Part shown: positions 22,142-35,500 of the stretch, in pieces
Layout of the letters: the number at the start of each line of letters is the position of its first letter
Numbering within the stretch: the first letter of the stretch is position 1
NCBI GenBank assembly: GCA_023374045.1
Contig: CM041776.1
Span: forward strand, 276,481,039-276,545,038
Source: Limonium bicolor
Taxonomy: Eukaryota; Streptophyta; Magnoliopsida; Caryophyllales; Plumbaginaceae
Length of the DNA stretch: 64,000 nt
Reading direction: 5' to 3'
Notes under the pieces: model-generated
What the model was told of the DNA's origin: nothing
What the model saw: the letters and a program-made list of their open reading frames with translations, nothing else
The model's database searches: none
Translations under genes and position numbers: made by a program

Positions 22142-24204
22142 TGTGGAGGGTGAAAACCCGTTATTCTAACATCCCTCAAATACCTACTAAATCATCCGTT
22201 TTTCCCAAAAGCATAAAAGGGAGTGCAAGTGTGCACTACACTAGCTCTCGATGGGCTACACACGGACTTATGCCCTAAGGGCGGAAATTGACTAGAGTCG
22301 CCACCTAGTTTGACCTAAGGAACTAGGAAGGGAGGAGAAGGGTTCAAAGAATCGCTAATTGACTCTGATGATTTATTGCCTATGGAGAGGACTTATCTGA
22401 TTATACTAGAGATTCTACGTGGGTTTGCACTGGGTTACACCCCTCGGAAGTGGCAATGACCACAACCCTGGATTGGTGCCCGAGGAAACCTCGGTCTCCA
22501 ATTGTCAAGATTACCTTCTTTCAAAACCTTTTTAGAGAGATTCATTTAATAGCCAAGGATAGGATTAGGACAAGATAAGAGAAAACGAGTGGATGAGACG
22601 AGCTTTTCTGCCGAGCTAGCGCCAAAAAGAAGAATTGATGAATTCGAATGAGTATAGAATGAAAGATTAGGAGTCTGATTTTGAGAGTTGAAGAAGTCGA
22701 GGGTTTGTGGGAGTTAGAGGGGATTTGAATGTTTGACAAACATGAATATCGCCTTAGAGTTGGGAAAGGGTTCCTTGAATTGGAATGGGGTCGCACCCTA
22801 AATTGGCTGCCTACGTACTCAACTCCCTGTTGAGATCAGACCTTACGTAGTTCACGGTATTTTGGGGGTTTTGGACATTTTTGAGATGTTTGAAGTTTCG
22901 GGAAGTTTCAGGTTTGAGAGGTTAGTCTGTGAGACACTCGGGTCTATGAGACATTTAGGATATTCATGAGTGGGAGTAATTGGATATCTAGGTCTATGAG
23001 ACGCTCGGGTCTATGAGACGTTTGAATCTTAAAATGGTGGAGAGATTGAGATGTTCGAGTCTGTGAGGCGCTCGGGCCTACAAGACTTTAGAAGTTTAGA
23101 AGAAATTGGAATTTTGGGAATGATTCAAGTTTAAGGTGAGTTGGAGTTTGAATGATGATTTGAGTATGTGAGGCACTTGGAATTTAGGAGAGGTCCCGGG
23201 TTTTTTGGTTCGAGGTTTAAGAATGGCTGAGGAAAATCATTTTGTTGTTAAAGGGCGGATGATCCTGAGGGATCACCCTATGTACCCCCTCGAGCACGAT
23301 ACGTAATTAATGGTAAGTGCCGAGGCTCGAAAGATGGGGCAATGTATTTATGTAGAAAACTAGGGTTTAAAGAGAAACACCATGAATGAGATTTCCTCGG
23401 TTAAACACTAATAACGTCTCTAACTCCCAGATTTTAAAACATTGAAAACAAAAAACATTGAGATCGAGTAGAAGGGAGTTAGACGATTCTAAAATCCTGG
23501 CTGCAACTAGGAAGACAGTCACATCCCTAGCACCCCACCTCGTAAAAATCTAGGATGCAATTAGGGGAGGTTTGTCACCCTAATGCCCCGCCTAAAGAAA
23601 TTCATACTGCGACAAGGGATGTGACGACCCCAGTGCCCCGCCTCAGATTTTTAATTGGAAAGGGATACAAGTGATGTCTAACTGGAAGGAAAATGTTTTG
23701 AAAGCGTCAGACATTTCTTGTTCATCGAAAACAGTTTATTTTTAAGTTTGAAAACTGAGTTGGAAAACTTTTGACGTTGTTCAGAATTCTCGGTGAAGAA
23801 ACACTGATTTTTAAGAAATATTCTTAGGAGAAAACTTTCTACATACGTGAGAAGAACTTTCTGCCTGTTGAGAAGAGTTTTCTGTGATGTGAGAAGAGTT
23901 TTTCCTTTAAGATTCCATAAAATAGTTTCTTTGGATTTTTTAAAATCTTGATGAAAAATAAAAGAGATTTGAATAGGTTTTGGAACCAATGAAGAAGTGT
24001 TTTTGGATTTATGAAGTGTATAGTGGATTTACAAGTTGAGGGTGAATTGGATGAATTGAATTGGGTTTGAATTGAAAATGAGTTGGGTTTGAATTCGGTT
24101 AAATTGAATTTGGGGTTGAAGAACAGGCCGGGTTAAGAATTGTTCTTAGGCCAAGGGTATTGGGCCAAGTGGGCTTAATGGGCCAGAGTGGATTGGGCCA
24201 ATGG
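22142..24204 (-). mobile_element. Tat/Ogre-like LTR, 3' portion, reverse
   Basis: Starts (+) TGTGGAGGG beside the PBS. It holds motifs I associate with Tat-type LTRs: 'ctagagtcgccacctag' (22283), 'gctgcctacgtactcaac' (22807) with 'ccttacgtagttc', and G/A-rich stretches. No gene. Interrupted at 24204 by a solo LTR (TSD AATGG) and continued at 29530 (both flanks are rich in 'gggcca' strings). The LTR may extend across further insertions to 38612. Confidence 0.55.
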
Positions 24205-27200
24205 TGAAATACCCCTAACATTTAAATAATTAAATATAAGTAAATAAATATTATTTGGGGTTTATTAAACCCTAAGGAAGCACATAAACACTTGGGCGTT
24301 AAAAACACACCTAAACTCCTTAAGGTTAAAAACGTGCGTTAAAGCCCGACCTTAAGTTAAACAAGTTATATAAGCTATAAACTTCACATGAAGTTAACCA
24401 AACATCATTATTTAATATTATAAAGTGAATGCATGAGCTACTTCCTCAAAAATAAACAAAGTGCTCGGACGAATTTCTTAACGCTCCTTTTTACCCAGTT
24501 AGCCCGGGAGTTGTGTTCTGAGTGCTTATAACCCCATATAATTCAAGGTAACACCTTAAAATATTATTATTGACTATAAACGATGTCAATAAACACTTGT
24601 AAGTCATAGCGACTAATTAATTCCTAGAAAAATCCTTAAAGCACAAAAACGCACCTTCGGGTGTCACAAAAATGTGTTTTACGCAATTGCCTTGAAGCTT
24701 TTGAGGAGCCACGACTTGATAAACTTAAAAGTGGATTAAATGACCATCTAAATCAATTAGTTCCAGTACTAAACTCATAGTACAAATGGGGGCGAATTTT
24801 AGGACAAAAAGGTACCTAAAATCACCATTTTTACCTTAAAACTTTCATCTTTTACCATAATAAAAATGTACCAATTAAATGCTGGAACCTATTACACATA
24901 TTAGTATGATCTTAGTACAATATAGTATAGCAAAAATCAAATGAAAAATTAATTCCATTTGAGCCCTACACTATGCGTGGGTTTATGTCAATTATGACTA
25001 GTTTTAGTTCAAAAAAATTGTTTGTAGATGATGAGTCATCTTAACATATATTATATGATATTATAGCAATCAAACATTGGCAAGGAAGCCTCCTCCACCG
25101 TGTGCCTACACAAAGAAACAAGAATAAGAATTAATTAGTCTAAGAAAGGTAATGAAATAAAATACCAAAAAGAATATCTAACTTTTACAATAATATTAGC
25201 TAAAGGAGCAGCCCATGTGCTGTCTATAACTACCAATTGTGATATGTAAAGGGAGGAGACTTGTGGTTACGTGAATTGGCAGTGCATTAGTGAAGAATAA
25301 TTGCTGCTTGACTAATCAAAAAGGAACTCACCTAACTATACTTATATCATTGCCTAATATTGACAAATTCAATTGTCTCCAATCAGCTCTATATTACCGA
25401 TTGCATACAAGGGAACTAGACATAAATTGCCTCATTATTTAGTCAAATAATACACCACCTAATAAGCTAGTTGTCTATGTATAAAGATGACAAATAAATC
25501 AATTGAACTCCATGGCCTAATACAACCGTATGACATGGAGAAAGAAGTCTAAAATGGCATGTGAATTGCCTTAGAAAAATCAAAAGAAAACTTGCACCAA
25601 CCTTACCATTTGTCTTCTAGTTATAATTGTCAAACAAAGACCTCCATTAGCTCTTGTCTATAACCGAAAAGAAGCATCAATAATGAGAGACTTTAGTAGC
25701 CAAATTATGAAAGCAAATAATCAAATAATTAAAAGCAAGTCAAAGAATAATTACAATAATTTCCAAACTCCTTTCATTCTTCTCTTATTTCCCTTACGTG
25801 AGACTCCATTTCTTTCTTGCCTTCACCTTGGCCGATTGGTAAGATCCCTCTTCTTCCTCTCTTTTCTTCTTCTTCCTTCCTAGCTTCAAGCTCCAACAAT
25901 GGAGGTTTAAGTTCTAACTCTATTTTATGTCAAAATTCCTAGCTAATTCTACAAAACAAGAATCAAGTAGCAGATCTGTTCAAGAGGTCTGACTTCGGGA
26001 GCAATTCTGTAATTTTCAGTAAGTTATCTCGAAATCTTCCCAACATCAAACTTGTTCCTCTTCGAATTAGATTTCCATACATATAAAGATCATTAATTTT
26101 CATGGTGTATTCCGTTCTGGGTGAACAAAAGAAGGCGAAGTGGTTCACAGCAGAGAATTTGTTCAATAGGTCTCAGCTCGGGAGTTATTCTGAATTTTCC
26201 GTAAGTTTTCTCAAACTCTTCTCAACACCAAAGTTGTTCCTCTTTGAATTAGCTTTCCAGGCATATAAGGATCATTAATTTTCATGGTCATTTCAGTTCT
26301 GGGTGACAAAAACCGCAGAGAGTGCGCAATCTGGAAATTTCGGTAAGATAAGGTGATCCTTATCTTCCTCCATATGGTGTCTATAATTAGTGACGAATTC
26401 TAGAGCTTCTAAACCTATATTCTCTTCATCATTTCATGAAGGAAATCTAGATCTACAATCATCTCAAGGTCTACCAAAAATTCCTTGAAAAATTCCTAAG
26501 GTAAACACTTGTAAGATTACTCCAAATATTATTTATAAATCTTTGTTAGAAGTCTAACAAATGGATCTCCTAAATATATTTAAGGAGCCGAAAATTCTTC
26601 ATCAAGATAGCATTTGGAGAGCTTGGAATTCAAGGAAAAATCAAGTACAAGAATTGTCTTGATTTAAAGGGTAAGTTTATAAAATTAAGGTTTATTAAGT
26701 TTAAGCTTGATTTAAGCTTCAAACTTTGGTATAAAAATTATTATGAATAACCCCTAAATAATTAAGGCCGAAAATCATAGGCTATATTGTCAAGGAAATA
26801 ATTTATAACATATGAGGTAAGATTATTACCTTAAGGTATTAAATATGTGACACAAAAATTAATTAAGATGCATATATATTCAAACCGAAATATTTGAGGA
26901 TTAAATGTCCTATTTTGAGTTTATAATCATTCTAAATCATTAGCATAATTTTTAGAAGTGTTATATGGCTTATGTACATTTATATGTATTTATTATAAGG
27001 TTTAAATCAAGTTTTAAAACTATATAGTAAAAATATATTACAACCGAGAGTTAAATATATAATTTGGATGATTTTCGAAATATATAAGTATATTAACTTA
27101 TATTATAAATTTTGGGAATATTAAAATTAGCTACAAGTATTTAAATGGCTAGTTTATAAAGTTATGTGGCTAAAATGTAAATTTTGAAAAGTTTGGAGTA

Positions 27201-29529
27201 AAAATAATAAAAACCGAGAACATAAGGAGCTGTTTGGTTTATTTATATTATAACATAAGGTTGGAATTAATATTATGAATTTTTGGTGAATTTAAATAAG
27301 TGTTTAAGTGTTTAAATAGCAATTTATAAAGTTTTGGAACTATTTTGTAATTATTGAGAAGTTTGGGGTGAATATGTAATTTATGGAAGTATATATGAAG
27401 AATAGAATTTAATATGGGCGGATATGTAATTTAAGAAAAGATATGGGTTACTTTGGTTATTTTAAGAAATAAAATATTTAAACTATAGTTTATAAGTTAA
27501 TATGTAACTTATATAAAGTTTTGGGGTTAAGAGTGTGAACATAGAAATTATATGATTACACCGTAGAGCTTATGGGCTTAATTGGTAATTTATAAAAATT
27601 AGTGGTATTAATTTATAATTACCGAGATAATAAGAGTATTTGGTGATTTGTAAAAGTAAGGTGGTTAATTAATATTTACAAAGGTTAATATGGGTAAATA
27701 GTAAATTATAAAAATATATGGTTATTTGGTAAGTTGTAAAAGTTAATAAGATCAATTATGATTACCGGAAATTATATGTGGTTATTTAGTAATTTATTAA
27801 ATTGTTGGGTATAATATATAAATACCGAATTAATAAGGTTGGTTTTGTAATTTAATAAGGAAAGGAAGTAAAACTAGGTATTATATTGCATTATGGTATA
27901 TTATGAAATATAATATAAAGTTTATAAAATAATTTTGGTTATAATAAAAATGACCAAGGGATATAATATAAAGAATAAGTAAAAATAATTATGGATGTAT
28001 GATTAATGAAATAAAGATATACAGTACAGTGGGAATTCATTATCACATGTGAGTATCACATAAAATAACGAACTGTTAAACTACCTAGAGCCACTGTTAA
28101 ATAACAGGGTGAATTAAAGAACATACCAAGTTATTATACGACAAGTATAAACACTACAACGACAGTACTGTTATATTTAAAGAATAGTTATATTAATATT
28201 ACCCGGTATTGCATGTTTAAATAATAGCGTACGGGAAGGAACTACTGAACAGGAACTTGACAAGCTAGCGGTTTCTTGGTGAACGGTATGTTAATTGTGT
28301 GGTCTGAATGTCCTAAGGATTATCCTAAGGTCCAGGCATTTTGTGTGATTAAATGTTTAAGAAGGATATCTATGATTTATGTGATTAATATTGTATATGG
28401 TTCTGCTTAAACTGTGGTGTTGTGTTTTATACGCGAATGTCTTATGACTAAAAGTTTATACATCTAAACTGAAAAAAAAGAGACTAACTGACCTTTAGGT
28501 ATTATTGAACCTAACAAGGGTCTATTGTTATAGTCTCATTCCAAGTATTGGTTATTATGTCATTGACAAAAAGGGCTAACTTATAAAGAGAGGAATCCGG
28601 ATTGTTTCGACTTTCTGGTTGCGCATTGTGATCACTATGAGAGACTCAAGAAGGGAGTCACTCTAAATCCATCAGCCACATTCGGGGATGGCGGAATGCA
28701 CTGCCGTTGGTGCACAGTTTCGACCGGATCGGTCAAAGTATATTTATCCAGGGCCATAAGGTCAGCTGGTAACGGTTCCTTTGGAACCCAGTGGGACACA
28801 TTGTCCATTTTCACAGGTTATTAAGGGTTGTCTTGACATGACGCCTGAGGTAAAATTAATTGGAAATGTTAAGTGGTTGGTTTAAAAGGATAAGGGTCAT
28901 GTGACCTACTAACAAGATCAGTTGTTTAATGTGTGCCCCTTATTTGGGTTGTTGGTGGTGATTATTGTTTGATGTGTATTATTATGCACTAAATGTTGCA
29001 GGTGAATTGTTACGTGATTGCTCGGTGTTTACAGTATTTCTGCTGTTCTTGTAAACCGGATTATCTGTAAGGAATCTAATATCAAGATGGCTAAAATGAC
29101 TAAAGGAATCTAGATGACTTAAGATCACATTTAGCATACCAGCATTTCGATTGCTGAGCCCTTCAATGGGCCAAACATTCCAGGTTATTGAAGAAGACTC
29201 AAGCCGGAGTGCGGGACACGGGGGTAGCTGATGTATTGCAGCAACACCTTTGGTTTATTTTGAATTGTAATAAAAAGATTGTTGTGTTTCAGTTAGCTGC
29301 TCATTTAGCTGGAATTGGTTTGTAATAATTAGGAGTGCTCAGTATCTGTTCATCACAGCGTTAGAAGTTGTAATGTTGGAAAGAGTAAGGATGCCTTGTT
29401 ACTCACAAGGGTGAGTGACGGCGTGTAACACCAAGGTTAGATAGTTTTATTTTCCACTGCGATTTGCTATTTATTATGCTACGAGTTATGACGTCATCAC
29501 AGGTTTAAGATTAGGGGTGTTACAAATGG
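24200..29529 (+). mobile_element. Very large solo LTR (5.3 kb), chromovirus-like, with AATGG TSD
   Basis: The LTR proper is 24205-29524: it starts TGAAATACCCCTAACATT and ends GATTAGGGGTGTTACA, whose reverse complement TGTAACACCCCTAATC mirrors the start with two mismatches. AATGG flanks both sides (24200-24204, 29525-29529). It contains a pyrimidine-rich transcribed-looking segment near 25770-25900, long AT-rich repeats of the 'aatttataaa' kind (26700-28000) and a GC-richer 3' part (28550-28860). No protein domain, PBS or internal region is visible, so I read it as one solo LTR rather than a full element. An unresolved nested insertion could account for part of its length. Confidence 0.68.
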
Positions 29530-29752
29530 GCCATATGGATCAATGTGGGTTGATGGGCCAATGGGCTTGGGCCAAGTCAAGAATTGTTGTTGGGCCAAGG
29601 AAGGGTATTGGGCCAAGTTTTGTAGAATGGGCTATTTTTGGACTTGGGCAATTTTCGGACTTGGGTAATCTTTGGACTTTCTGGAGCCATTTGTTGGTTT
29701 CTTTTTATTCAGAAATCTGAGGACAAATTTTGGAAGAGGTTTTACATTGATG

Positions 29753-29789
<37 letters not shown>

Positions 29790-31009
29790 ATTTTAGATGT
29801 GTGTTTTAAGGCTTAGGGTGTCACTTTGACCAAGAAGGACACATGACCCACTAAGTGCCAAGGGACACCCACTATCCTAAGGGCTTGGTCCTAAAAGATT
29901 GATAACCATGGCTTAATAATAAACATAAGTGAAAAGAGCAAGATTATCACTTTGTAATGGAAAGTGAGAGTAAAACAGTACACGTGTAATGAAGAAGCAT
30001 ATCCAGAGATTATGACAGAAGTTATGAGCATAGCATCTATATGAAACAACAGAAGCTCAACATCAAAGTCCAAAGCAAACTTAAATCAGATCGATATCAG
30101 GTGAATCCAAAACTTAAACACATTTGTTAAGTAGGTCTATATGGCTTTAAGAGGAGAGTGTTAGAACTAGGTGACTAGTCAGCTTTTTATAGAGCCTGAA
30201 TTAGAGACATTCAATCTTAACTACCGAGCATATAGTAAAGTATAGCCTCTATTTGCCAAATCGATCTACATTCAAAATTAATCCTGAATAGAACCTACAT
30301 GTTGATAACTAAACCTTTGGTTATTGATTCTATTTTGTTAAGTTTCTTACAAAAACAACCACTTAAATCCATGTCCTCTCAATCTGGCACTAAACTGTAC
30401 AGAACAAAGCAAAGAACAAAAACAAACACTCCTTGAATGCGTACTACAGAAACAGAATTTAAACACATCTATTGATCTCATTCATCATCATTCGTCATTT
30501 CCTTCTAGTGACCACCACTCTATTCATCTCAGATTTAGTAAGTCATTGAGGCAATATTAATCCGAATAAGACAAAGGCACCACACTCCATTATAACATAT
30601 GAAAGAGGTGCTAGGATTACTCATCTAAACAATACATCACATGACAACGGGATTAGTATCTTATAATAATGGCAGAATAAACACAGACAGTTTGGCAAAT
30701 TGTACAGATCCAATCAACCACATATGAAAACAGAAAGCAATGTGACAGTGGTCATTCACAATGAAGAACAACAAACATTTCTCAAGCATAAATTATGCCA
30801 AACTTAACAGATAAATAAGGCTATTTAAAGCAAGAGAGTACCAACTCAAACTGAAATGATTGTTCCTGTGGAGAGTTAGAGGAAATAGACAAAGCAACCA
30901 AACGTATTAGCTCTCAATATAATCCAAAGAAAAGTGAAGGGTATGAGAAGGTGCACATGAACTGCAACAGACCCTCATCTGTCACACTTGAAACTTAGAT
31001 TCTCACCTG
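29530..31009 (-). mobile_element. Reverse Tat-like LTR/UTR sequence between two insertions
   Basis: Non-coding. Its start shares 'tgggcca' wording with 24120-24200, consistent with being the other side of the solo LTR's target. At 29757-29785 lies a (TA)n run, followed by 'ttaaggcttagggtgtca', a possible alternative LTR terminus (TGACACCC on minus). It ends at the ATTGG duplication of the copia element and continues at 36397. Confidence 0.4.
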
Positions 31010-31014
31010 ATTGG

Positions 31015-31292
31015 TGTTAAGATAGGTGTATATTATTTATTTATTTTGTTATAACATTCTATTGTTGGGTTTTAAGTGGTTATTCTTTAGGGTCTGTAAC
31101 GTTGGTCATTATGTTTAACGGTCATATTAGGTGTTAGATATATGTGGAAGGGGATAGTCTCCTCTCTCACTTACTCAGTTCTGTAATCCCGATTTTCTCA
31201 ATTCAAAGGAAAGTTATTCTCCTTTCTGTCTCTTCTCCTACTCTGGTTTGTCTCGATCTCATCGGGCTCCTGAGTTTAGTCGATCCTTATCA
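31015..31292 (+). repeat. Left LTR of copia element
   Basis: 278 bp. Relative to the right LTR it carries about 26 extra bases after GTTTAACGG (near 31118-31145). Confidence 0.92.
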
Positions 31293-31306
31293 TTGTATTA
31301 GAGCCA
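31293..31306 (+). promoter_or_regulatory. Primer-binding site, initiator tRNA-Met type
   Basis: TTGTATTAGAGCC directly after the LTR, two changes from the usual TGGTATCAGAGCC complement of tRNA-iMet used by plant copia elements. Confidence 0.8.
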
Positions 31307-31528
31307 CGAAGGAATCCCGGTGTTTAGCTTCGGGCGATTTCGTTTTCTTACGTTCTTCCTTCATCGCCGTTTCCAATTTATTTCATCTTCTTACGTTTCT
31401 CCTTCATCGCTGTCTCCAATTTCTTCTCCAAGTTGAACTTCGAGTGATTTTGTTCCTCTATTGTTTTCTCTTCGTCGTCGCCTCCAATTTGATTACAAAA
31501 ATCGCCGGTTTCCATCGCTGTTTGGAGA

Positions 31529-32420
31529 ATGTCTAGGACTCCGCAAGAAAACCCTAACAAAGAAGAGAACAAAGAAACCAAATCTGGGGATGAGACCTAC
31601 ATCCCAGTCAGCGACCCGCTATAGCTTGCTAGTTCCGATCAACCAGGGCAAGCTGTGGCAAGCAAGTTCGACGGGACAGGATTTATGTGCTGGAAACAGC
31701 AAGTCGAAATTGCTCTTGGTGCGAAAAACAAGACCGGCTTCTTGGACGGGACAACCGTGAAACCAGATACTCTAGCGCACAAGGTGCAAGCCTGGGAAAG
31801 ATGCAATAAGATGGTTATGTCATGGATTCTCTCAAGTCTGGAGAAGTCGATAGCAGAAACCGTGATCTTTAACCCCACCTTAGCTCAAATCTGGGAGCAG
31901 CTATGTGGGCGGTATGACTAGAAAGACGCTACCAGAATCTACCAAATCAAACAGCAATTAAGCGCCATCTCTCAAGGAGGAGACACGATTGGGATATACT
32001 TCAGCCGTACCAAGAAGCTTTGGGATGAGTTTACGCCATCGACTCCATACCCAAGTGTGAGTGCAACAATACAGAGAAATTTCAGACCTACATTAAAGAG
32101 AGGCGATTAATCAAATTCCTCATGGGGCTTAATGAGCGGTATTCGATTATAAGAGGAAACATACTAATGATTACCCCTTGCCGAGTCTTGAGCAAGTTTT
32201 CTCCCTGCTCGTGCAAGAAGAGCGGCAGAAAACCCTAACCGTAGCTAATCTCTCCGAGGGAGCCTCATCGTCTTTCACGGCTGATAATTCGAGAAGAGCA
32301 ACAACAAGAAATCAGACGGGAAATTTCACCAGACGCTCAACCCTTGTCTGCACCTTTTGCGGAAGAAATGGGCACCAAGAAGACAAGTGCTACCGCAAGC
32401 ATGGCTTCCCTCAGAACTAG
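31529..32420 (+). pseudogene. Copia gag
   Basis: ATG 31529 (MSRTPQENPN). Contains the copia-type gag block FDGTGFMCWKQQVEIALGAK ... FLDGTTVKPDT and, after a frameshift near 32040, LIKFLMGLNERYSIIRGNIL, then a CCHC knuckle C-x2-C-x4-H-x4-C (CTFCGRNGHQEDKC, about 32350). In-frame TAG at about 31621, TAG at 31918 (after CGRYD) and TAG at 32418. The nucleocapsid knuckle is intact. Confidence 0.87.
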
Positions 32421-32507
32421 AGAAGTAACGGAAACAAGAAGGCAAATGCCAGCGCGACAGTTGACGATGCAAAAGGTGAAATCCCTGAAGATCCTTTCAA
32501 GGGGGGC

Positions 32508-35500
32508 TTGACGAATGAACAAGTTAATCAGCTTCTGGCGTACATCAACAAGTCCAAAAATGTCACCAAGGAAGATCAGGTCAAAGAAACCAATTACGGT
32601 TTCGTAGGTATGATCTACCCCTACTCTCTTAATTTATCAGAATCTTTTGCTTTAGCCAATAATCAGAATAAAAAACTCAATATGAGAAGGGAATTTGATA
32701 GTTCTGTCTGGCTGCTTGACTCTGGTGCTTCTGATCACATGTGCTGTGAGTTTTCTATGTTCATTTCGCATCATGTCCTTAGTAATGCCCATAGCATAAT
32801 CATGCCTGATGGACACCCGCAGTTTGTTAGAATTATACGAAAAGTGAGAATCAATTCTATGATAACTCTGAATGATGTTCTCTATGTTCCAAGTTTTCAA
32901 TTTAACCTTATTGCAGTAAGTAAGCTATCTAGAGACATGGGAGGAAAGATTTATTTTGATTCAAAATCTTGTGTATACCAGGACTCTAAGTGGAAGAATA
33001 AAGTGGAAATAGGATATTGCTGTCGTGGTCTCTATCTGCTTGACAATCTTGTGACAAGAAAGATTCTGATGGTTCTCTAAACAGCAAGATTAGTTCTGTT
33101 AATTCTGGAAATAGAACTGTTATAGGATTTGATTGTAATGACAATTTTTCTCTTTGGCATTATCGCCTAGGGCATCTTCATAGGAAAGGTCTCCTCAGTT
33201 TGAATCTGCTAGGAAAAGATAAACCTTGTAAACAATTTGTGTGTGAACCCTGCATTAGAGCCAAAAGTCATAGGTTACCTTTTGATGCAAGCAACACTAG
33301 ATCCAAGAATATTTTTGATCTAATACATGTAGATCTATGGGGGGCCTTACCTCCGTAGAACCCACGATGGTTTTCAGTATTTTTTGACAATCTTTGATGA
33401 CAAGAGTAGAGCTACATGGGTTCACTTATGTGCCAACAAGTCTGATTGCTTTCAAATAATCATCAATTTTATTGAATTAATTGAAAGACAGTTTGCCAAG
33501 AAAGTAAAGTGTATTAGATCAGACAACGCTTATGAATTGGGTAGTTCAAAGTTTAATGCCAACCTTCTTAAGGAAAAGGGAATAATGCACCAAACCTCTT
33601 GCCCTCACAGCCCACAACAAAACGGGGTGGTAGAGCGCAAACATAGACACATTATGGATACTGCAAGAGCCCTCATGTTTCAGTCGGGCTTACCTTTAAA
33701 ATTTTGGGGAGATAGTATAATGACTGCCACATACCTCATAAACAGAATGCCTTCTAGCTCAATAGGCGGCCAAATTCCATATGAAATCATTTTTAATGAA
33801 AAACCAGATTACAATCTCCTTAGATGTTTTGGCTGTTTGTGCTTTGCTAATATAAATTATGATCAACATGATAAATGTTCCTCTAGATGTGTGAAAGGCA
33901 TTTTCATTGGATACCCCCAAGGCAAAAAGGGATACAAAATTTATGATCTAGACCACGACAAAATAATATACAGCAGAGATGTTAATTTCCATGAGAACCT
34001 TTTTCCTTACAAAGAAACCACTGCTGAAAATACACAAAATCATAGAAAACATGACTTGCCTATTTTTCCTACGAACCTGGAGGATGATGATAATTTAAAT
34101 GTGTTTTTTGAAAGTACTAACCAAAGTGACAGAGATAAAAGAGACTCGTCAGAAGTACAGAATGAGGACAGCACCCAGAGCAGCCAAGAAAGGCCTTCAC
34201 CAGAAGAACATGGCCCAGAAAGCACAAAACAAGAAGCCCAGAATACAACAGAAGAAGAAGAAAATCAACCAGTTGAAGAAATTTTTCTAAGAAGATCACA
34301 AAGACAGAAACATACACCTGAATACCTGAAGGACTATGAAATCAACCAAGTCTGCACACAAAGAGAAGATAAGTCCACACACTGTCTGTTTACTGCAATT
34401 CTATCTGATAGACTTAGGGTTGCTTCCAGCACTCAAAATACTAATTTTTTTGCTGATCAGTGTGATAATGAAAACTCTTTGAACATCGATGATAGTGATT
34501 CATTAACATCATCTGTTTACCCTGCTCAAGTTCTCTGTTTACTTGCCAAGAACACTTCCCACCAGAAATCCATCTTAAACAGAGAGGTAGAACCCACAGA
34601 CTATCACAGTGCTGTTAAGGATCCCAAATGGAGAAAAACCATAGCAGAGGAGTTCCTTGCCCTTAATAGGAATAAAACCTGGATCATAACTGAACTCCCA
34701 AAGGGTAAGAAACCTGTCAAATGCAAATGGGTGTTTAGAAATAAATATAAATTAGATGGTACCCTTGAGAGGTGCAAGGCTAGGCTAGTAGCAAAAGGAT
34801 TTACACAATGGCACGGTATAGACTACCAGGAAACCATCTCACCTCATCTCACCTGTAGTTAAGTTTACTACAATTAGGGCTTTAGTCATTGTTGCCACCA
34901 AAAGGGGGTGGACTGTTAACCAACTTGATGTCAACAATGTGTTTCTACACGGAGACCTTCTTGAGGAAGTCTATATGGAACTGCCTGAGGGAATTAACAC
35001 TGTAGACACTAACAAAGTATGTTTACTGAAAAAGTCTTTATACGACCTTAAGCAAGCTTCTAGGCAATGGCACCAAAAACTTAGCATTTTCTTTAAAGAA
35101 CTTGTTTTTTCTCAGTCTCTCAATGATTACTCTCTTTTCTGTAGAAACAGTGATGATGGTGTTTGTTTTCTGGTTGTATATGTGGATGACATATTATTAA
35201 CTGGAAGTGATACTAGGATGATTCAGCTGGTCAAGGAAAGTATGAATAAGAAATTTCAAATCAAGGATTTGGGTCGTTTAAATTTATTTCTGGGTTTGAA
35301 GTTTCTGCACACCACACAAGGTGTGGTACTGACACAAAGGAAGTATGCAGAGGATATTTTGAAAGAGTTTGATTGCTGGAACAATAAAACAACAGTTGGC
35401 CCTCTGGAGCTTAATGTTAAACTCATCATAGACAAGGGAAATCCTCTTTCTGATACCTCTGTTTACATGAGACTTGTAGGTAGAATTAGTTTTCTGATGC

